Source: Ardenticatenales bacterium
Lineage (GTDB): Bacteria; Chloroflexota; Anaerolineae; Promineifilales; Promineifilaceae
Assembly (NCBI GenBank): GCA_020634515.1
Contig: JACKBL010000009.1
Span: forward strand, 62,001 to 126,000
Length of the DNA: 64,000 bases
Direction of reading: 5' to 3'
Both the position numbers and the translations under genes were made by a program. A model generated the notes under the pieces. That model was given only the letters and a program-made list of their open reading frames with translations, did not search any database and was not told the origin of the DNA. Below, piece by piece: positions 42,785-50,150 of the stretch. The number at the start of each line of letters is the position of its first letter. Positions within the stretch are counted from its first letter, which is position 1.

Positions 42785-44027
42785 CGTGCGGTTGCCAGAG
42801 GGAGACGGTGAGGATGTGGAAGGTTTGTGGCTCCATGTCGAGGGGTTGGATTTGCGCGAGTCGGTAGCCGCCGCGGGTGAGATGCCTGGCGTCGCGGGCG
42901 AGGGTGGCGACGTCATCACTGACGTAGATGAGGCGGTTGGGGTTGAGTTGGATGAGGGGTTGGAGGACGGATGCCGGCATTCCCCCTCCCCCCGGATCCA
43001 CCACTACCACATCTGGCCGCACCGTCAACAGGGGCAGAACCGCTTCCGCCGCCCCCTCATACACCGACACGTTATCCACATCCTCCAGATTCACCGCCAT
43101 ATCCGCCACCGCATCCACGTTGGCTTCAATCGCCGTTACCTCGTCCGCCGCCGCCGCCAGAAATGCCGTCAACGTTCCCACGCCGCTGTACAACTCCAGC
43201 ACCTGCTCCCCCCCGCGTAAGTCTGCGAATGCCAGCACCGTTTGCACCAGCTTTTCCGTCATGGGCGGGCTGGAGTAAAAGAACGCCCCGGCGCTAACGC
43301 GAAAATCGCGTCCGCCAACTGCCTGCACCACGTAATTGTCCCCAATGAGGTTAGCCGCCGTGCCATCTGGCAGCACCAGCGCCACGGACACCGGGAAATC
43401 CACGCCAATTTCCGGCGGCTCCACGTCCTCTACCTCCAACGCCGCCAGCAGCGCCCCGTCGTCTCCCATCCGCAACGTCACACGGCGCAGATCGGGTAGC
43501 GCCATGTCTACGTCTTGCAATAGTTGGCGCAGCGGGGGGCGCGGCAGCAGGCAGTCATCCACGGGAATGACGTGCCGCTCGCTGGCCGCCCACAGTCCCA
43601 TGCCGCCCGTGGTGGTCGGGCTGAGGGTCAGGTCGCTGGCGTAGCCGTATGGCTCCGGGTTGGGGATGATGGGGAGGAGGGGGAGGGACGTTATGCCGGC
43701 AATTCGCCCCAACTGATCGCGCACCACCTCCTCCTTCAGCGCCAATTGCCGCGGATAGGCAATGTGCTGAAAATGGCAGCCGCTGCAAACGCCAAAATAG
43801 GGACACGGCGGCGAAACGCGGTCTGCTGAGGGACGCAGCACCTTCTGTAGCCGCGCCTGGGCATACCGCTCCTTAACCATCACCAGTTCCACTTCCACTT
43901 CCTCGCCAGGAAGGGCATATGGCACGAAGATGACGCGGCTGCCACGACTTTGGCCGCCCATTTCCCGCCCCAGCGCCGCGCCGCCGTGGGCCATTCCGGT
44001 CAAGGTGAGGGTGATCGTATCAGACAT
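42765..44027 (-). CDS. RumA/TrmA-like RNA (uracil-5-)methyltransferase homologue without catalytic Cys
   Basis: 420 residues from the ATG at 44025-44027. An N-terminal TRAM-like segment (DTITLTLTGMAHGGAALGRE) is followed by an iron-sulfur Cys set (CPYFGVCSGC and a later DDCLLP). The SAM domain has VLELYSGVGTLTAFLAAAADEVTAIEAN. However, three active-site motifs of the family are altered. The FxQ segment is FFYSSPPMTEKL, DPPR is DPGGGG, and the nucleophile motif SCNPxTLARD is SDDVATLARD, with Asp371 in place of the catalytic Cys (codon at 42915-42917). It cannot use the known covalent mechanism. It may bind RNA without methylating uracil, or act on another target. The last six residues come from a dispersed repeat. 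It lies 51 bases downstream of the CPBP gene. Confidence 0.85.
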   Translation of the reverse strand: MSDTITLTLTGMAHGGAALGREMGGQSRGSRVIFVPYALPGEEVEVELVMVKERYAQARLQKVLRPSADRVSPPCPYFGVCSGCHFQHIAYPRQLALKEEVVRDQLGRIAGITSLPLLPIIPNPEPYGYASDLTLSPTTTGGMGLWAASERHVIPVDDCLLPRPPLRQLLQDVDMALPDLRRVTLRMGDDGALLAALEVEDVEPPEIGVDFPVSVALVLPDGTAANLIGDNYVVQAVGGRDFRVSAGAFFYSSPPMTEKLVQTVLAFADLRGGEQVLELYSGVGTLTAFLAAAADEVTAIEANVDAVADMAVNLEDVDNVSVYEGAAEAVLPLLTVRPDVVVVDPGGGGMPASVLQPLIQLNPNRLIYVSDDVATLARDARHLTRGGYRLAQIQPLDMEPQTFHILTVSLWQPHEGFARN

Positions 44028-44078
44028 AGACTTTATCTCATGGGGCCTATTCGCCGGCTCGCTCTCTTCCGCCAACTG

Positions 44079-44711
44079 TTACAACTTCCCGATAGCGATC
44101 AGTTGGGTGAAGGAGGCAATGAACCAGTGAATGAGAAAGGGGTAGAGAAAGGATTCTGATTGCCAGGCGACGAACCCGAAGGCGATGCCGCCAAAAATGG
44201 TTGTCAGGGTTTCGATTTCTGGTTTGCCCAGGTGCATGAAGGCGAAGGGGACGGCCTGCAGCAGGATGGCAGGGCCGGGGCCGAAGTAGCGCGCCAGGGC
44301 AAACAGCATGAGGCCGCGCCAGATGAATTCCCAGCCGAAGAGGTCTATGCCGGTGAGATAAACCAGCCGCCAGGGATTGTCGGGTGCTTTGGCCTGGTAG
44401 TAGGTTTGCATGCCGGCATTTCGCGCCACAAACCACAGAATCACCCCCATCCCCACGCAGCCCACCACCGTGTAAAACAAACCCTTGCGCCAATCCCCCA
44501 GTTGAAAACCATACACCCGTGGCGGTTCCCGCAGCAGCAGCACCACCACCAAAAACGAGAGGACAAAGTACAGCAGGAACCGGTCATACGCCTTCGTGCC
44601 CGTTATGCGGTGATTGTAATAGTCCACCATCGGCACGATCGTGCTAAAAATGATCAAGAAAGTCAACCGCAAATCGAACGCAACGCCGCCAATGGTCACA
44701 ACACGCCTCAT
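44079..44711 (-). CDS. CPBP family intramembrane protease-like protein
   Basis: 210 residues with GAAGG upstream of the ATG and about six membrane helices. The family motifs are recognisable: GWEFIWRGLMLFAL in place of E-E-x-x-x-R (one of the paired Glu is Trp-Glu here), FAFMHLGKPEIE with its His, and FLIHWFIASF with the last His. CPBP proteins include CAAX prenyl proteases and bacteriocin-immunity or abortive-infection type proteins; some lack activity. The loss of the first Glu of the EE pair leaves activity uncertain. It is upstream of the RumA-like gene on the same strand. Confidence 0.85.
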   Translation of the reverse strand: MRRVVTIGGVAFDLRLTFLIIFSTIVPMVDYYNHRITGTKAYDRFLLYFVLSFLVVVLLLREPPRVYGFQLGDWRKGLFYTVVGCVGMGVILWFVARNAGMQTYYQAKAPDNPWRLVYLTGIDLFGWEFIWRGLMLFALARYFGPGPAILLQAVPFAFMHLGKPEIETLTTIFGGIAFGFVAWQSESFLYPFLIHWFIASFTQLIAIGKL

Positions 44712-44757
44712 AGTTACTCGCCTTCAGGGGACGGGCGCAATACCGACCGGCCCGGCC

Positions 44758-44816
44758 AACCTTCCTGGAATCTCTGTTTGCGGCCAGGCTCGTGTCATGG
44801 CCGCTTCCAGGAAGAT
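44758..44816. repeat. Inverted repeat, CTTCCTGGAA family
   Basis: ACCTTCCTGGAATCTC and GCCGCTTCCAGGAAGAT face each other across GGCCAGGCTCGTGTCATGGCC. Same family as 361-419. It lies just upstream of the CPBP gene. Confidence 0.6.
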
Positions 44817-44851
44817 GAACAGCCATGATTATAGCGGGTGCGCGGGTGATA

Positions 44852-44885
44852 AAACAAAAGATGCCCGACCTCGGGCCGGGCATCC
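44852..44885 (-). terminator. Terminator after the SWIM gene
   Basis: GATGCCCG and CGGGCATC form an 8-bp stem around ACCTCGGGC. On the minus strand it is followed by TTTTGTTTT. It lies 27 bases after the stop codon of the small SWIM gene. Confidence 0.85.
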
Positions 44886-44911
44886 TGAAAGAAACCTGCT
44901 GTAAAAAGAAC

Positions 44912-45151
44912 TCAAAAAGCCAATTCGACCATGTTTTCCAGCACGCGCTCCATGGCCATTGTATGGCTGCAATGGCCGCGCGAGGCAAAGAATTCGCAAT
45001 CACAATGCCAGTTGCCGCTGTTGTATTCAACATAGTGCGAACTGTTGTCACCGTTAATTCGCACCCGGAAAGATTCAAAGTCAATGCGCTGCTCCCGTTC
45101 CTCAGCATACATTTTCGCTTTTTCGATCTTTCCAATCATGGCGTAATCCAT
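44912..45151 (-). CDS. Small SWIM-type zinc-finger protein
   Basis: 79 residues with GAGGAGG seven to eight bases before the ATG. The pattern CDCEFFASRGHCSHTMAMERVL is a SWIM zinc finger (C-x-C-x8-C-x-H), preceded by a short basic/acidic helix and a beta pair (FRVRINGDNSSHYVEYNSGNWHC). SWIM fingers bind DNA or protein; stand-alone small SWIM proteins are of unknown role. The gene is a self-contained unit: promoter (45292-45319), a leader with an early hairpin terminator (45215-45243), and its own terminator (44852-44885). That arrangement points to tight or conditional expression. Confidence 0.82.
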   Translation of the reverse strand: MDYAMIGKIEKAKMYAEEREQRIDFESFRVRINGDNSSHYVEYNSGNWHCDCEFFASRGHCSHTMAMERVLENMVELAF

Positions 45152-45200
45152 ATCTTAGCCTCCTCTGCATAAGAATGGGTCAGGAGTCATTAGACTGCTC

Positions 45201-45284
45201 CTACGTTAGAAAACAAAAACGCACGCGGCCAGGGCGTGCGTTCGCATATTCCATCATGCTGGGGATGTCGTTTTTCCCACTCAT
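45201..45284 (-). CDS. Possible leaderless leader peptide upstream of the SWIM gene
   Basis: A 27-codon frame starting MSGKNDIPSMMEYANARPGR. Its ATG begins seven bases after the -10 hexamer, so transcription would start at or next to the A of the ATG and translation would be leaderless. The frame runs straight through the hairpin at 45219-45241 and stops 16 bases beyond it, which would let translating ribosomes open the terminator. There is no similarity I recognise. It may be a regulatory leader peptide or chance. Confidence 0.35.
   Translation of the reverse strand: MSGKNDIPSMMEYANARPGRVRFCFLT
45215..45243 (-). terminator. Attenuator-like hairpin in the SWIM leader
   Basis: ACGCACGC and GCGTGCGT form an 8-bp GC-rich stem around GGCCAGG, followed on the minus strand by TTTTTGTTTT. 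It lies between the promoter and the SWIM ribosome site, so unregulated transcription should stop before the gene. Confidence 0.7.
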
Positions 45285-45291
45285 GGACGCT

Positions 45292-45319
45292 AGTATACCT
45301 GTAACAGCCGCAAAGTCAA
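45292..45319 (-). promoter_or_regulatory. Promoter of the SWIM transcript
   Basis: TTGACT (complement 45314-45319) and TATACT (complement 45292-45297), 16 bases apart; both hexamers are one base from consensus. Confidence 0.7.
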
Positions 45320-45356
45320 CGCGCGCAGCACGTCCATCACGAAACATTCACCAAGC

Positions 45357-45444
45357 GTAACGGCTAAGCCAGATTGGCCCCGTTTTCTCCGGTGAAAATG
45401 GCCATTGAGCGCGTAATAATGGTCCAATCTCCAGAGAGCGTTAC
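45357..45444. repeat. GTAACGGCTAA..GCGTTAC element supplying a stop codon
   Basis: The element runs from GTAACGGCTAAGCCAGATTGG to CCAATCTCCAGAGAGCGTTAC. On the minus strand its right terminus GTAAC contains the TAA stop of the DUF2142-like gene. Confidence 0.75.
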
Positions 45445-47666
45445 GGCGAGTCGGATGGAGCAGCTTGCAGGCGAATGCGGGAGAGCGGCAGGTGGTCGTC
45501 AATCCAATGTCCATCGGGAGCCAGGATATTCTGGCGGCGGCCGTCGGCGTCTAGCAGGGCCAGGTCGGGTTGGTAGACGCCCGCGTGCATGTCGGCGTCT
45601 AGGGGCAGCGTGATGTCCACTTGATACGGCCGGTTTGGTTGCCAAAATGCCGGCATCTGTCCACTCCCACGAGACACACCCCCTTCATCCAACAACTGCA
45701 CCTGGATCACACTGCCCGGCTGCGCGTCCGGCAATGGTTGCCAGTAGAGGGTGACGATGAGGCTGCCGGCAGCGGGCAAAAGGCGCGCACTCAGGTCGTA
45801 ACCAACCAGGCGGGCCTGATTGTTGAAATTTTGCGCCTGACCGTTAGGCATTGTGCCGGCATGTGGCACAATGTCCACCGTCCCCAACGACAACGCATCC
45901 CCTAATCCGCGTCCCTCCCCGTCCGTGATGCCCAGGCGATACCCTTCCGGCGCGTAAAGGCCGATCCGCACAGTCGCCCGCGCGGGGGCGTAGGCCGTCT
46001 CCGGCAGGTAGAGGCGTACGTGGTCCACAAAGCGGTCGCCGGGTCGCCACTGGCCGGTGGGGAAGTTGCCCAGGCCAGGATGCGTGTCCCGCTGCGTCAC
46101 CAGGGTGTCGTTGGCCTCCTCAAGCAGGTGGACAAACAAAAGAAAATTGCCCGGAGGCTGCCCCGTGACCTCCCAGTAGAGGGTGACGTCCAGCGCCGCG
46201 CCCGGTTCCAGAGCGGTGGCGCTAAGGTCGTAGCCGCGCAGGCGGGCGAAGTAGTCGAATTGGGCGGAGAGGGGGTGCGGCAAAACGGCGTCGGGGGCAA
46301 AAGTGGGGGGGCGGGCGTAGGCGGGGATGAGGTAGCCGACGAGGGCAACGAGGGAGAGGAGTAGCATGCCCAGGTTGGCGGTGAGGGCCAGGGGGGTGTC
46401 TATGCGCGTGTCCCATCGTGGCGCGGCCAGGGAGAGGAGGGTGTGCAGACCGTAGAAGATGAGGAGGGAAAGTGCCGGCATTCCCGGAAAGAAAAACCGC
46501 CCCATCGCCCCCGCCGGACTCACCAGCATATAGTTGAACAGCACCAGGAAAAACAGCACCACATCCAGTCCCAACAACCCAACCCAGACCGCATCTTGCC
46601 CCTTGCGCCGTACCGCCCCCCATGCCGCACCCGCCAGACCAAGCCCAACCAGCCAGCGCAGGCTCGTGTACACCACTTCCGGGAGCGGAATCTGCCCAAA
46701 ACCAAACCGCCCCCACAGCGAAGACCAGGCATTGGGCAGCTCCAGCACCGCCAGGGCAAAGCTCTGCCGCGGGTCGCGCACCCCCCACAGTTCCGTCAAC
46801 TCGCGGAACCCGGTCGGGTCGCCATAAAGAAGCTGGTTGCGCAGGAACCACCAGCCCGCCAGCAACTGCGTCACTCCCAGGGAGATGACGGCCACCTGCC
46901 ACCACAGCCGCCACTGCCGCCGTCGCCACGCGACCCAGGTCACGGTCAGGCCAATGAGCAGTCCTGCCGCCGCCAGGCTGAACTTGCTCATCAGCGCCAG
47001 CCCATAGGCCGCGCCCAACCAGACGCCCCAGCGCCGGCTGAGACCGCGCGGGTCGTGCAGCAGGCGAACACAGGCCAGCAGTACCAATCCTCCGCTGAAG
47101 GCGGCAATCACGTCGTTGTTGATAGCGCCCGCCATGTACAGGAACATGGGATTGAAAGCGACAAAGGCGGCGCCGCCCAGGGCCATGCCCGGTCTGCGCG
47201 GCCAGATGGTTTGCCCAATCGCCCACGTCACCCAAACCGTCCCCGCGCCGATGAGGACGTTGAGGAAGCGGATGAGGTGCGCGGCCAGGGCGTCGCCATG
47301 CCAGGGGAATGCCTCATCCGCGCCATGTAGATACTGTGTCTTGTTGTCTACGCCGACTTCCCAATAGCGATAGGCGTAAAATGGATTCTGCGGCGGCGTG
47401 TCGCATAAGTCGTGGTCCGCCTGTACCCAACCCGTGACCAAGGCGCCCAACACGTAAAAGAGGGGCGGATGATGGCTCTGGGAGCGGCACGGCTCCTGTC
47501 CCTGGATGGGCAGGGCGCCATGGATGACGAGGGTGCGCACGAAGCGGTAATGACGCAGCTCGTCCGTGGCTTCGTGCAGGGGGTTGGCGATGCTGTAGGC
47601 TGCGCCGAGGAGGATAAAGGCCAGCAGGAGGAGGGAGAGGGCTTTGTTTTGTCGCCGCCAGGACAT
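45441..47666 (-). CDS. DUF2142-like polytopic membrane protein (putative glycosyltransferase family)
   Basis: 741 residues. A first helix is followed by an extracytoplasmic loop with ANPLHEATDELRHYRFVRTL and HHPPLFYVLGALVTG, the acidic-loop pattern shared by DUF2142 and PMT/ArnT-like GT-C glycosyltransferases. About ten to eleven helices follow to residue 450. The last 290 residues are two tandem beta-sandwich domains (LRGYDLSATALEPGAALDVTLYW and LVGYDLSARLLPAAGSLIVTLYW) facing outside. It could move a sugar from a polyprenyl carrier to a surface molecule; this is inference. The start at 47666 lacks a clear ribosome site, and longer forms run into a repeat (47691-47758). The stop codon is supplied by a repeat end. 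Confidence 0.75.
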   Translation of the reverse strand: MSWRRQNKALSLLLLAFILLGAAYSIANPLHEATDELRHYRFVRTLVIHGALPIQGQEPCRSQSHHPPLFYVLGALVTGWVQADHDLCDTPPQNPFYAYRYWEVGVDNKTQYLHGADEAFPWHGDALAAHLIRFLNVLIGAGTVWVTWAIGQTIWPRRPGMALGGAAFVAFNPMFLYMAGAINNDVIAAFSGGLVLLACVRLLHDPRGLSRRWGVWLGAAYGLALMSKFSLAAAGLLIGLTVTWVAWRRRQWRLWWQVAVISLGVTQLLAGWWFLRNQLLYGDPTGFRELTELWGVRDPRQSFALAVLELPNAWSSLWGRFGFGQIPLPEVVYTSLRWLVGLGLAGAAWGAVRRKGQDAVWVGLLGLDVVLFFLVLFNYMLVSPAGAMGRFFFPGMPALSLLIFYGLHTLLSLAAPRWDTRIDTPLALTANLGMLLLSLVALVGYLIPAYARPPTFAPDAVLPHPLSAQFDYFARLRGYDLSATALEPGAALDVTLYWEVTGQPPGNFLLFVHLLEEANDTLVTQRDTHPGLGNFPTGQWRPGDRFVDHVRLYLPETAYAPARATVRIGLYAPEGYRLGITDGEGRGLGDALSLGTVDIVPHAGTMPNGQAQNFNNQARLVGYDLSARLLPAAGSLIVTLYWQPLPDAQPGSVIQVQLLDEGGVSRGSGQMPAFWQPNRPYQVDITLPLDADMHAGVYQPDLALLDADGRRQNILAPDGHWIDDHLPLSRIRLQAAPSDSP

Positions 47667-47690
47667 GGGGAGAATAGTCAATGGGTGGTG

Positions 47691-47758
47691 ACTACGAACG
47701 CTCTCTGGAGATTGGACCAATTTCAAGAGAAAATTGGTCCAATCTGGCGGAGCAGTTG
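47691..47758. repeat. GATTGGACCAATTT hairpin element
   Basis: ACGCTCTCTGGAGATTGGACC...AAATTGGTCCAATCTGGCGG, a member of the family at 9915-9988 with decayed ends. It lies between the DUF6159-like and DUF2142-like genes. Confidence 0.7.
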
Positions 47759-47795
47759 CTGCGAAGGTTCGTTTTCACGGTTGTTTGTTGTTCGC

Positions 47796-48638
47796 TCACT
47801 TTTGTTTGAAGGCGTTTTTGACCAGGGATTCGTCGAAGAAGTCGCCCGTTTTGCCGGTGGCGGCGAACTGGTAGACGGCGGCGGTGTAGATGCCGCTGAG
47901 GGTGGATTGGGCCAGGGCGACGAGGACGAAGGCGAAGATGACGAGGAGGACGACGCTGATGATCAGGGGGGTGGTCTGGGTGGGGATGGCGAGCATGACG
48001 GCGAGGATGCCGAGAATGATGAGGGCGATGTAGATGAACATGAAGATTAGGCCGACGCCGAAATTGCCGGCAATTTGCTCACCCCATGTCCGTTTTAACA
48101 AAGCCGTGCTGCGCGTAATCGCCTCCCACGGCCCCACATTTTCTACCACCAGCACCGGCACGGCCAGGAAGATGGCCAGGTTCCAGGCCATGCCCACCAG
48201 CGAGGCCACGAAACGCCCCAGGCCATCCCGCTGCGATAGGGCGCGCAAAATGATGCCCACCGTGGCCGAGAAGACGGCAAAGCCCATGATCTGGCTGAAA
48301 TGGTCCAACGCCACGCGCACGCCATCTCCTACGGTGGGGTCGCCCCCTTCCAGCCGGATCATGGCCGCGCCCACCAGGGCAGCATTGGCGAAGATGATGA
48401 CCGTGTATTGCACCACGTAGTAGAGAAAAAGCACGACGTAGAAGAGAATGCCGTTGCTGCCGCCGGAGAACAGGCTGTCAAACAGACCGGCGAAGAACAT
48501 GGGCAGGGCGAATGTCGCCGTCACGAGCAAGACGCCGATAGCGGAAATCAGCGGGAAGATAATCAGCTCCTTGTCGGCGCGCAGCACGGCGGCGCTGGCC
48601 TTGACGAGACGCCAACTGTTGGACAGGCTCTGAAACAT
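47796..48638 (-). CDS. DUF6159-like membrane protein
   Basis: 280 residues with GGAGAA eight bases upstream of the ATG. It opens SLSNSWRLVKASAAVLRADKELIIFPLISAIGVLL, the signature of a family annotated as DUF6159 (function unknown). About six membrane helices follow, including a long pair near the end (IFMFIYIALIILGILAVMLAI, TPLIISVVLLVIFAFVLVALA). The central PWEAITRSTALLKRTWGEQIAGNFGVG is also typical. It ends with a soluble tail (FAATGKTGDFFDESLVKNAFKQK). It lies between the RIO kinase and the DUF2142-like gene, all on the minus strand. Confidence 0.78.
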   Translation of the reverse strand: MFQSLSNSWRLVKASAAVLRADKELIIFPLISAIGVLLVTATFALPMFFAGLFDSLFSGGSNGILFYVVLFLYYVVQYTVIIFANAALVGAAMIRLEGGDPTVGDGVRVALDHFSQIMGFAVFSATVGIILRALSQRDGLGRFVASLVGMAWNLAIFLAVPVLVVENVGPWEAITRSTALLKRTWGEQIAGNFGVGLIFMFIYIALIILGILAVMLAIPTQTTPLIISVVLLVIFAFVLVALAQSTLSGIYTAAVYQFAATGKTGDFFDESLVKNAFKQK

Positions 48639-48821
48639 ACGGTTTTCTCCAGTGGTGGGGGCGGCGAGCCGGTATGACGCGGCGCGCCGCCATTGCGCAT
48701 AATGCTTCCACTGTACCGCATTATTCCCAGCTTTTCCACAAAATGACAGCCGCTGCGACGCACATACAAACGGCATCCGCGCGGGCAACCCGCCAGGCTC
48801 GTGCGTCTCACTGCATGGCGG

Positions 48822-49817
48822 TTACAAATCATTGTCCATGTAGCGCGTCCACAGTTCGTGCGTCATTGAAATGGGGTCGGGTGGCGCGCCGTCTGCCCCC
48901 ATGACATGATAACGGGCGAAGTATTGGCAGAGGCGCGTCACGTCGCGCTCCAGCAGCGCCTGTGCATTGGCGTTGTACCAGGGATTGACCGCCTGTGGAA
49001 AGTCGATGATCTTGGCTTTCCCATCCCAGTAGAGAATGTTGTAGGCGGAGAAGTCGCCGTGGATGATGTCGTGGCTCAGCATCAGCACCACATCCTGCCA
49101 CAATTGGTCAAACAGCGGCTGCGCCTGGTCGTCTTCCAGGCGGATGTAGTGCAGTGGCGGCGCGGCGGTGCGCCCATCTCCCATGTATTCCATGAGGATG
49201 GCGTGGCCTTTGTGCCCGATGGGTTCGGGAAGGTGCAGGCCCGCTTCGTATAGCCCGCGCATCATCTGGTACTCGTGACTAATCCAGGTGCCGAGGAGGA
49301 AGTCCTTGCCAAAGCCAGATCGGTTTTTTACGGCGCGCCATGTGCGTCCGTCGAGCAAGTTGGTGGCGCGCTGACCTTCTTCGCGGCTGCTGAAGCGGCC
49401 TTCGCGGTAGGGAGCGTCATTTTTCAGGCTGCGGAAGATGGCCGGGCGATAGATTTTGGCGGCGACGTAGGGCACGCCCAGCGTTTCGTGGGCGGCGCAG
49501 ACGTAGACGGAGGCCTCTTTGCCGCTCTTGACATCGTAGAGTACGTCGGTGATGTACTCTTCTTCGTAGAAGCCTTGTAGATGTTGAATGACCCACATGC
49601 GTTCCTGGTTGTCTTCTTTTTTGTCGCGCATGTAGGTGGGATCGAAGGCGAAGGGGTCGAGTTCGCGTTCTGGCAGGGCGCTTTCGGGTGCTTCGGTGAG
49701 GGGTGTTTTGGCGGCTTTGGGTTTGCTGTTTGGCCGCTGTCGTCGTGTGGCGCGCTTCTGGCGCAGGAAGTGGTCTTCGTACCCTTCGTATTCGTCAATG
49801 TAGTCGTATTTATCCAT
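48822..49817 (-). CDS. RIO-type serine protein kinase
   Basis: 331 residues from an ATG with AGGAA nine bases upstream. After an acidic/basic N-terminal tail, the RIO kinase fold is clear. The nucleotide loop is YDVKSGKEASVYVC, the lysine is VAAKIYRPAIFR, the catalytic loop is HDIIHGDFSAYNILYW, and the metal loop is KIIDFPQAVNP. RRKRATRRQ-like basic stretches occur upstream. RIO kinases are best known for ribosome-subunit maturation in eukaryotes and archaea; bacterial members are less studied. Catalytic residues are intact. It lies about 180 bases upstream of the DUF6159-like gene and downstream of a small independent transcription unit. Confidence 0.9.
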   Translation of the reverse strand: MDKYDYIDEYEGYEDHFLRQKRATRRQRPNSKPKAAKTPLTEAPESALPERELDPFAFDPTYMRDKKEDNQERMWVIQHLQGFYEEEYITDVLYDVKSGKEASVYVCAAHETLGVPYVAAKIYRPAIFRSLKNDAPYREGRFSSREEGQRATNLLDGRTWRAVKNRSGFGKDFLLGTWISHEYQMMRGLYEAGLHLPEPIGHKGHAILMEYMGDGRTAAPPLHYIRLEDDQAQPLFDQLWQDVVLMLSHDIIHGDFSAYNILYWDGKAKIIDFPQAVNPWYNANAQALLERDVTRLCQYFARYHVMGADGAPPDPISMTHELWTRYMDNDL

Positions 49818-49934
49818 TGCGGATGGTTCCTCATTCTGGTTGGCAGGGGCCAACGATAGGTTGTTTTTGTGTTTGGGGTGGGTGGTGAGTGAGGAATGCC
49901 GGCATCATACCGCTGCCGCGCTGGACGGGGGCAC

Positions 49935-49966
49935 AAAAAAAGCCACGGCACATGATGTACCGTGGC
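49935..49966 (-). terminator. Terminator of the 22-codon unit
   Basis: GCCACGG and CCGTGGC with a seven-T tract on the minus strand (complement of a run of A at 49935-49941). It closes the small unit that starts at the promoter at 50119-50147. Confidence 0.85.
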
Positions 49967-50004
49967 CAGGGTCGCTTTTCAGAAGGGGGGGGGAAGAAAA
50001 AGCG

Positions 50005-50073
50005 TCAGGCGGTGGTGGGTACACGCATGCCGGCATTCCACAATTCAAGAGCATTTCTCACTTGTGCTGACAT
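50005..50073 (-). CDS. 22-residue small protein with own promoter and terminator
   Basis: An ATG preceded by a perfect AAGGAGGT opens a 22-codon frame starting MSAQVRNALELWNAGM and ending VPTTA. A consensus-like promoter lies 46 bases upstream of the ATG and an intrinsic terminator 39 bases beyond the stop. The peptide would be a short amphipathic helix. I recognise no family. The strength of the ribosome site and the complete set of signals make translation likely. Alternatively the unit is a small regulatory RNA. It sits between asnA and the RIO kinase gene but is transcribed on its own. Confidence 0.6.
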   Translation of the reverse strand: MSAQVRNALELWNAGMRVPTTA

Positions 50074-50118
50074 ACATGCACCTCCTTACATTGCGTCAAA
50101 ATATCCGATAACGCCACC

Positions 50119-50147
50119 AGTGTAGCCGCAAGCCGGGCGAAAGTCAA
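50119..50147 (-). promoter_or_regulatory. Promoter of the 22-codon unit
   Basis: TTGACT (complement 50142-50147) and TACACT (complement 50119-50124) with an ideal 17-base spacer, starting four bases after the asnA stop codon. Confidence 0.8.
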
Positions 50148-50150
50148 TAC

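Noticed and set aside
46222..47235. A 337-codon minus-strand frame in another register of the DUF2142-like gene
   Set aside because: The composition is biased and low-complexity, while the main frame has clear membrane helices.
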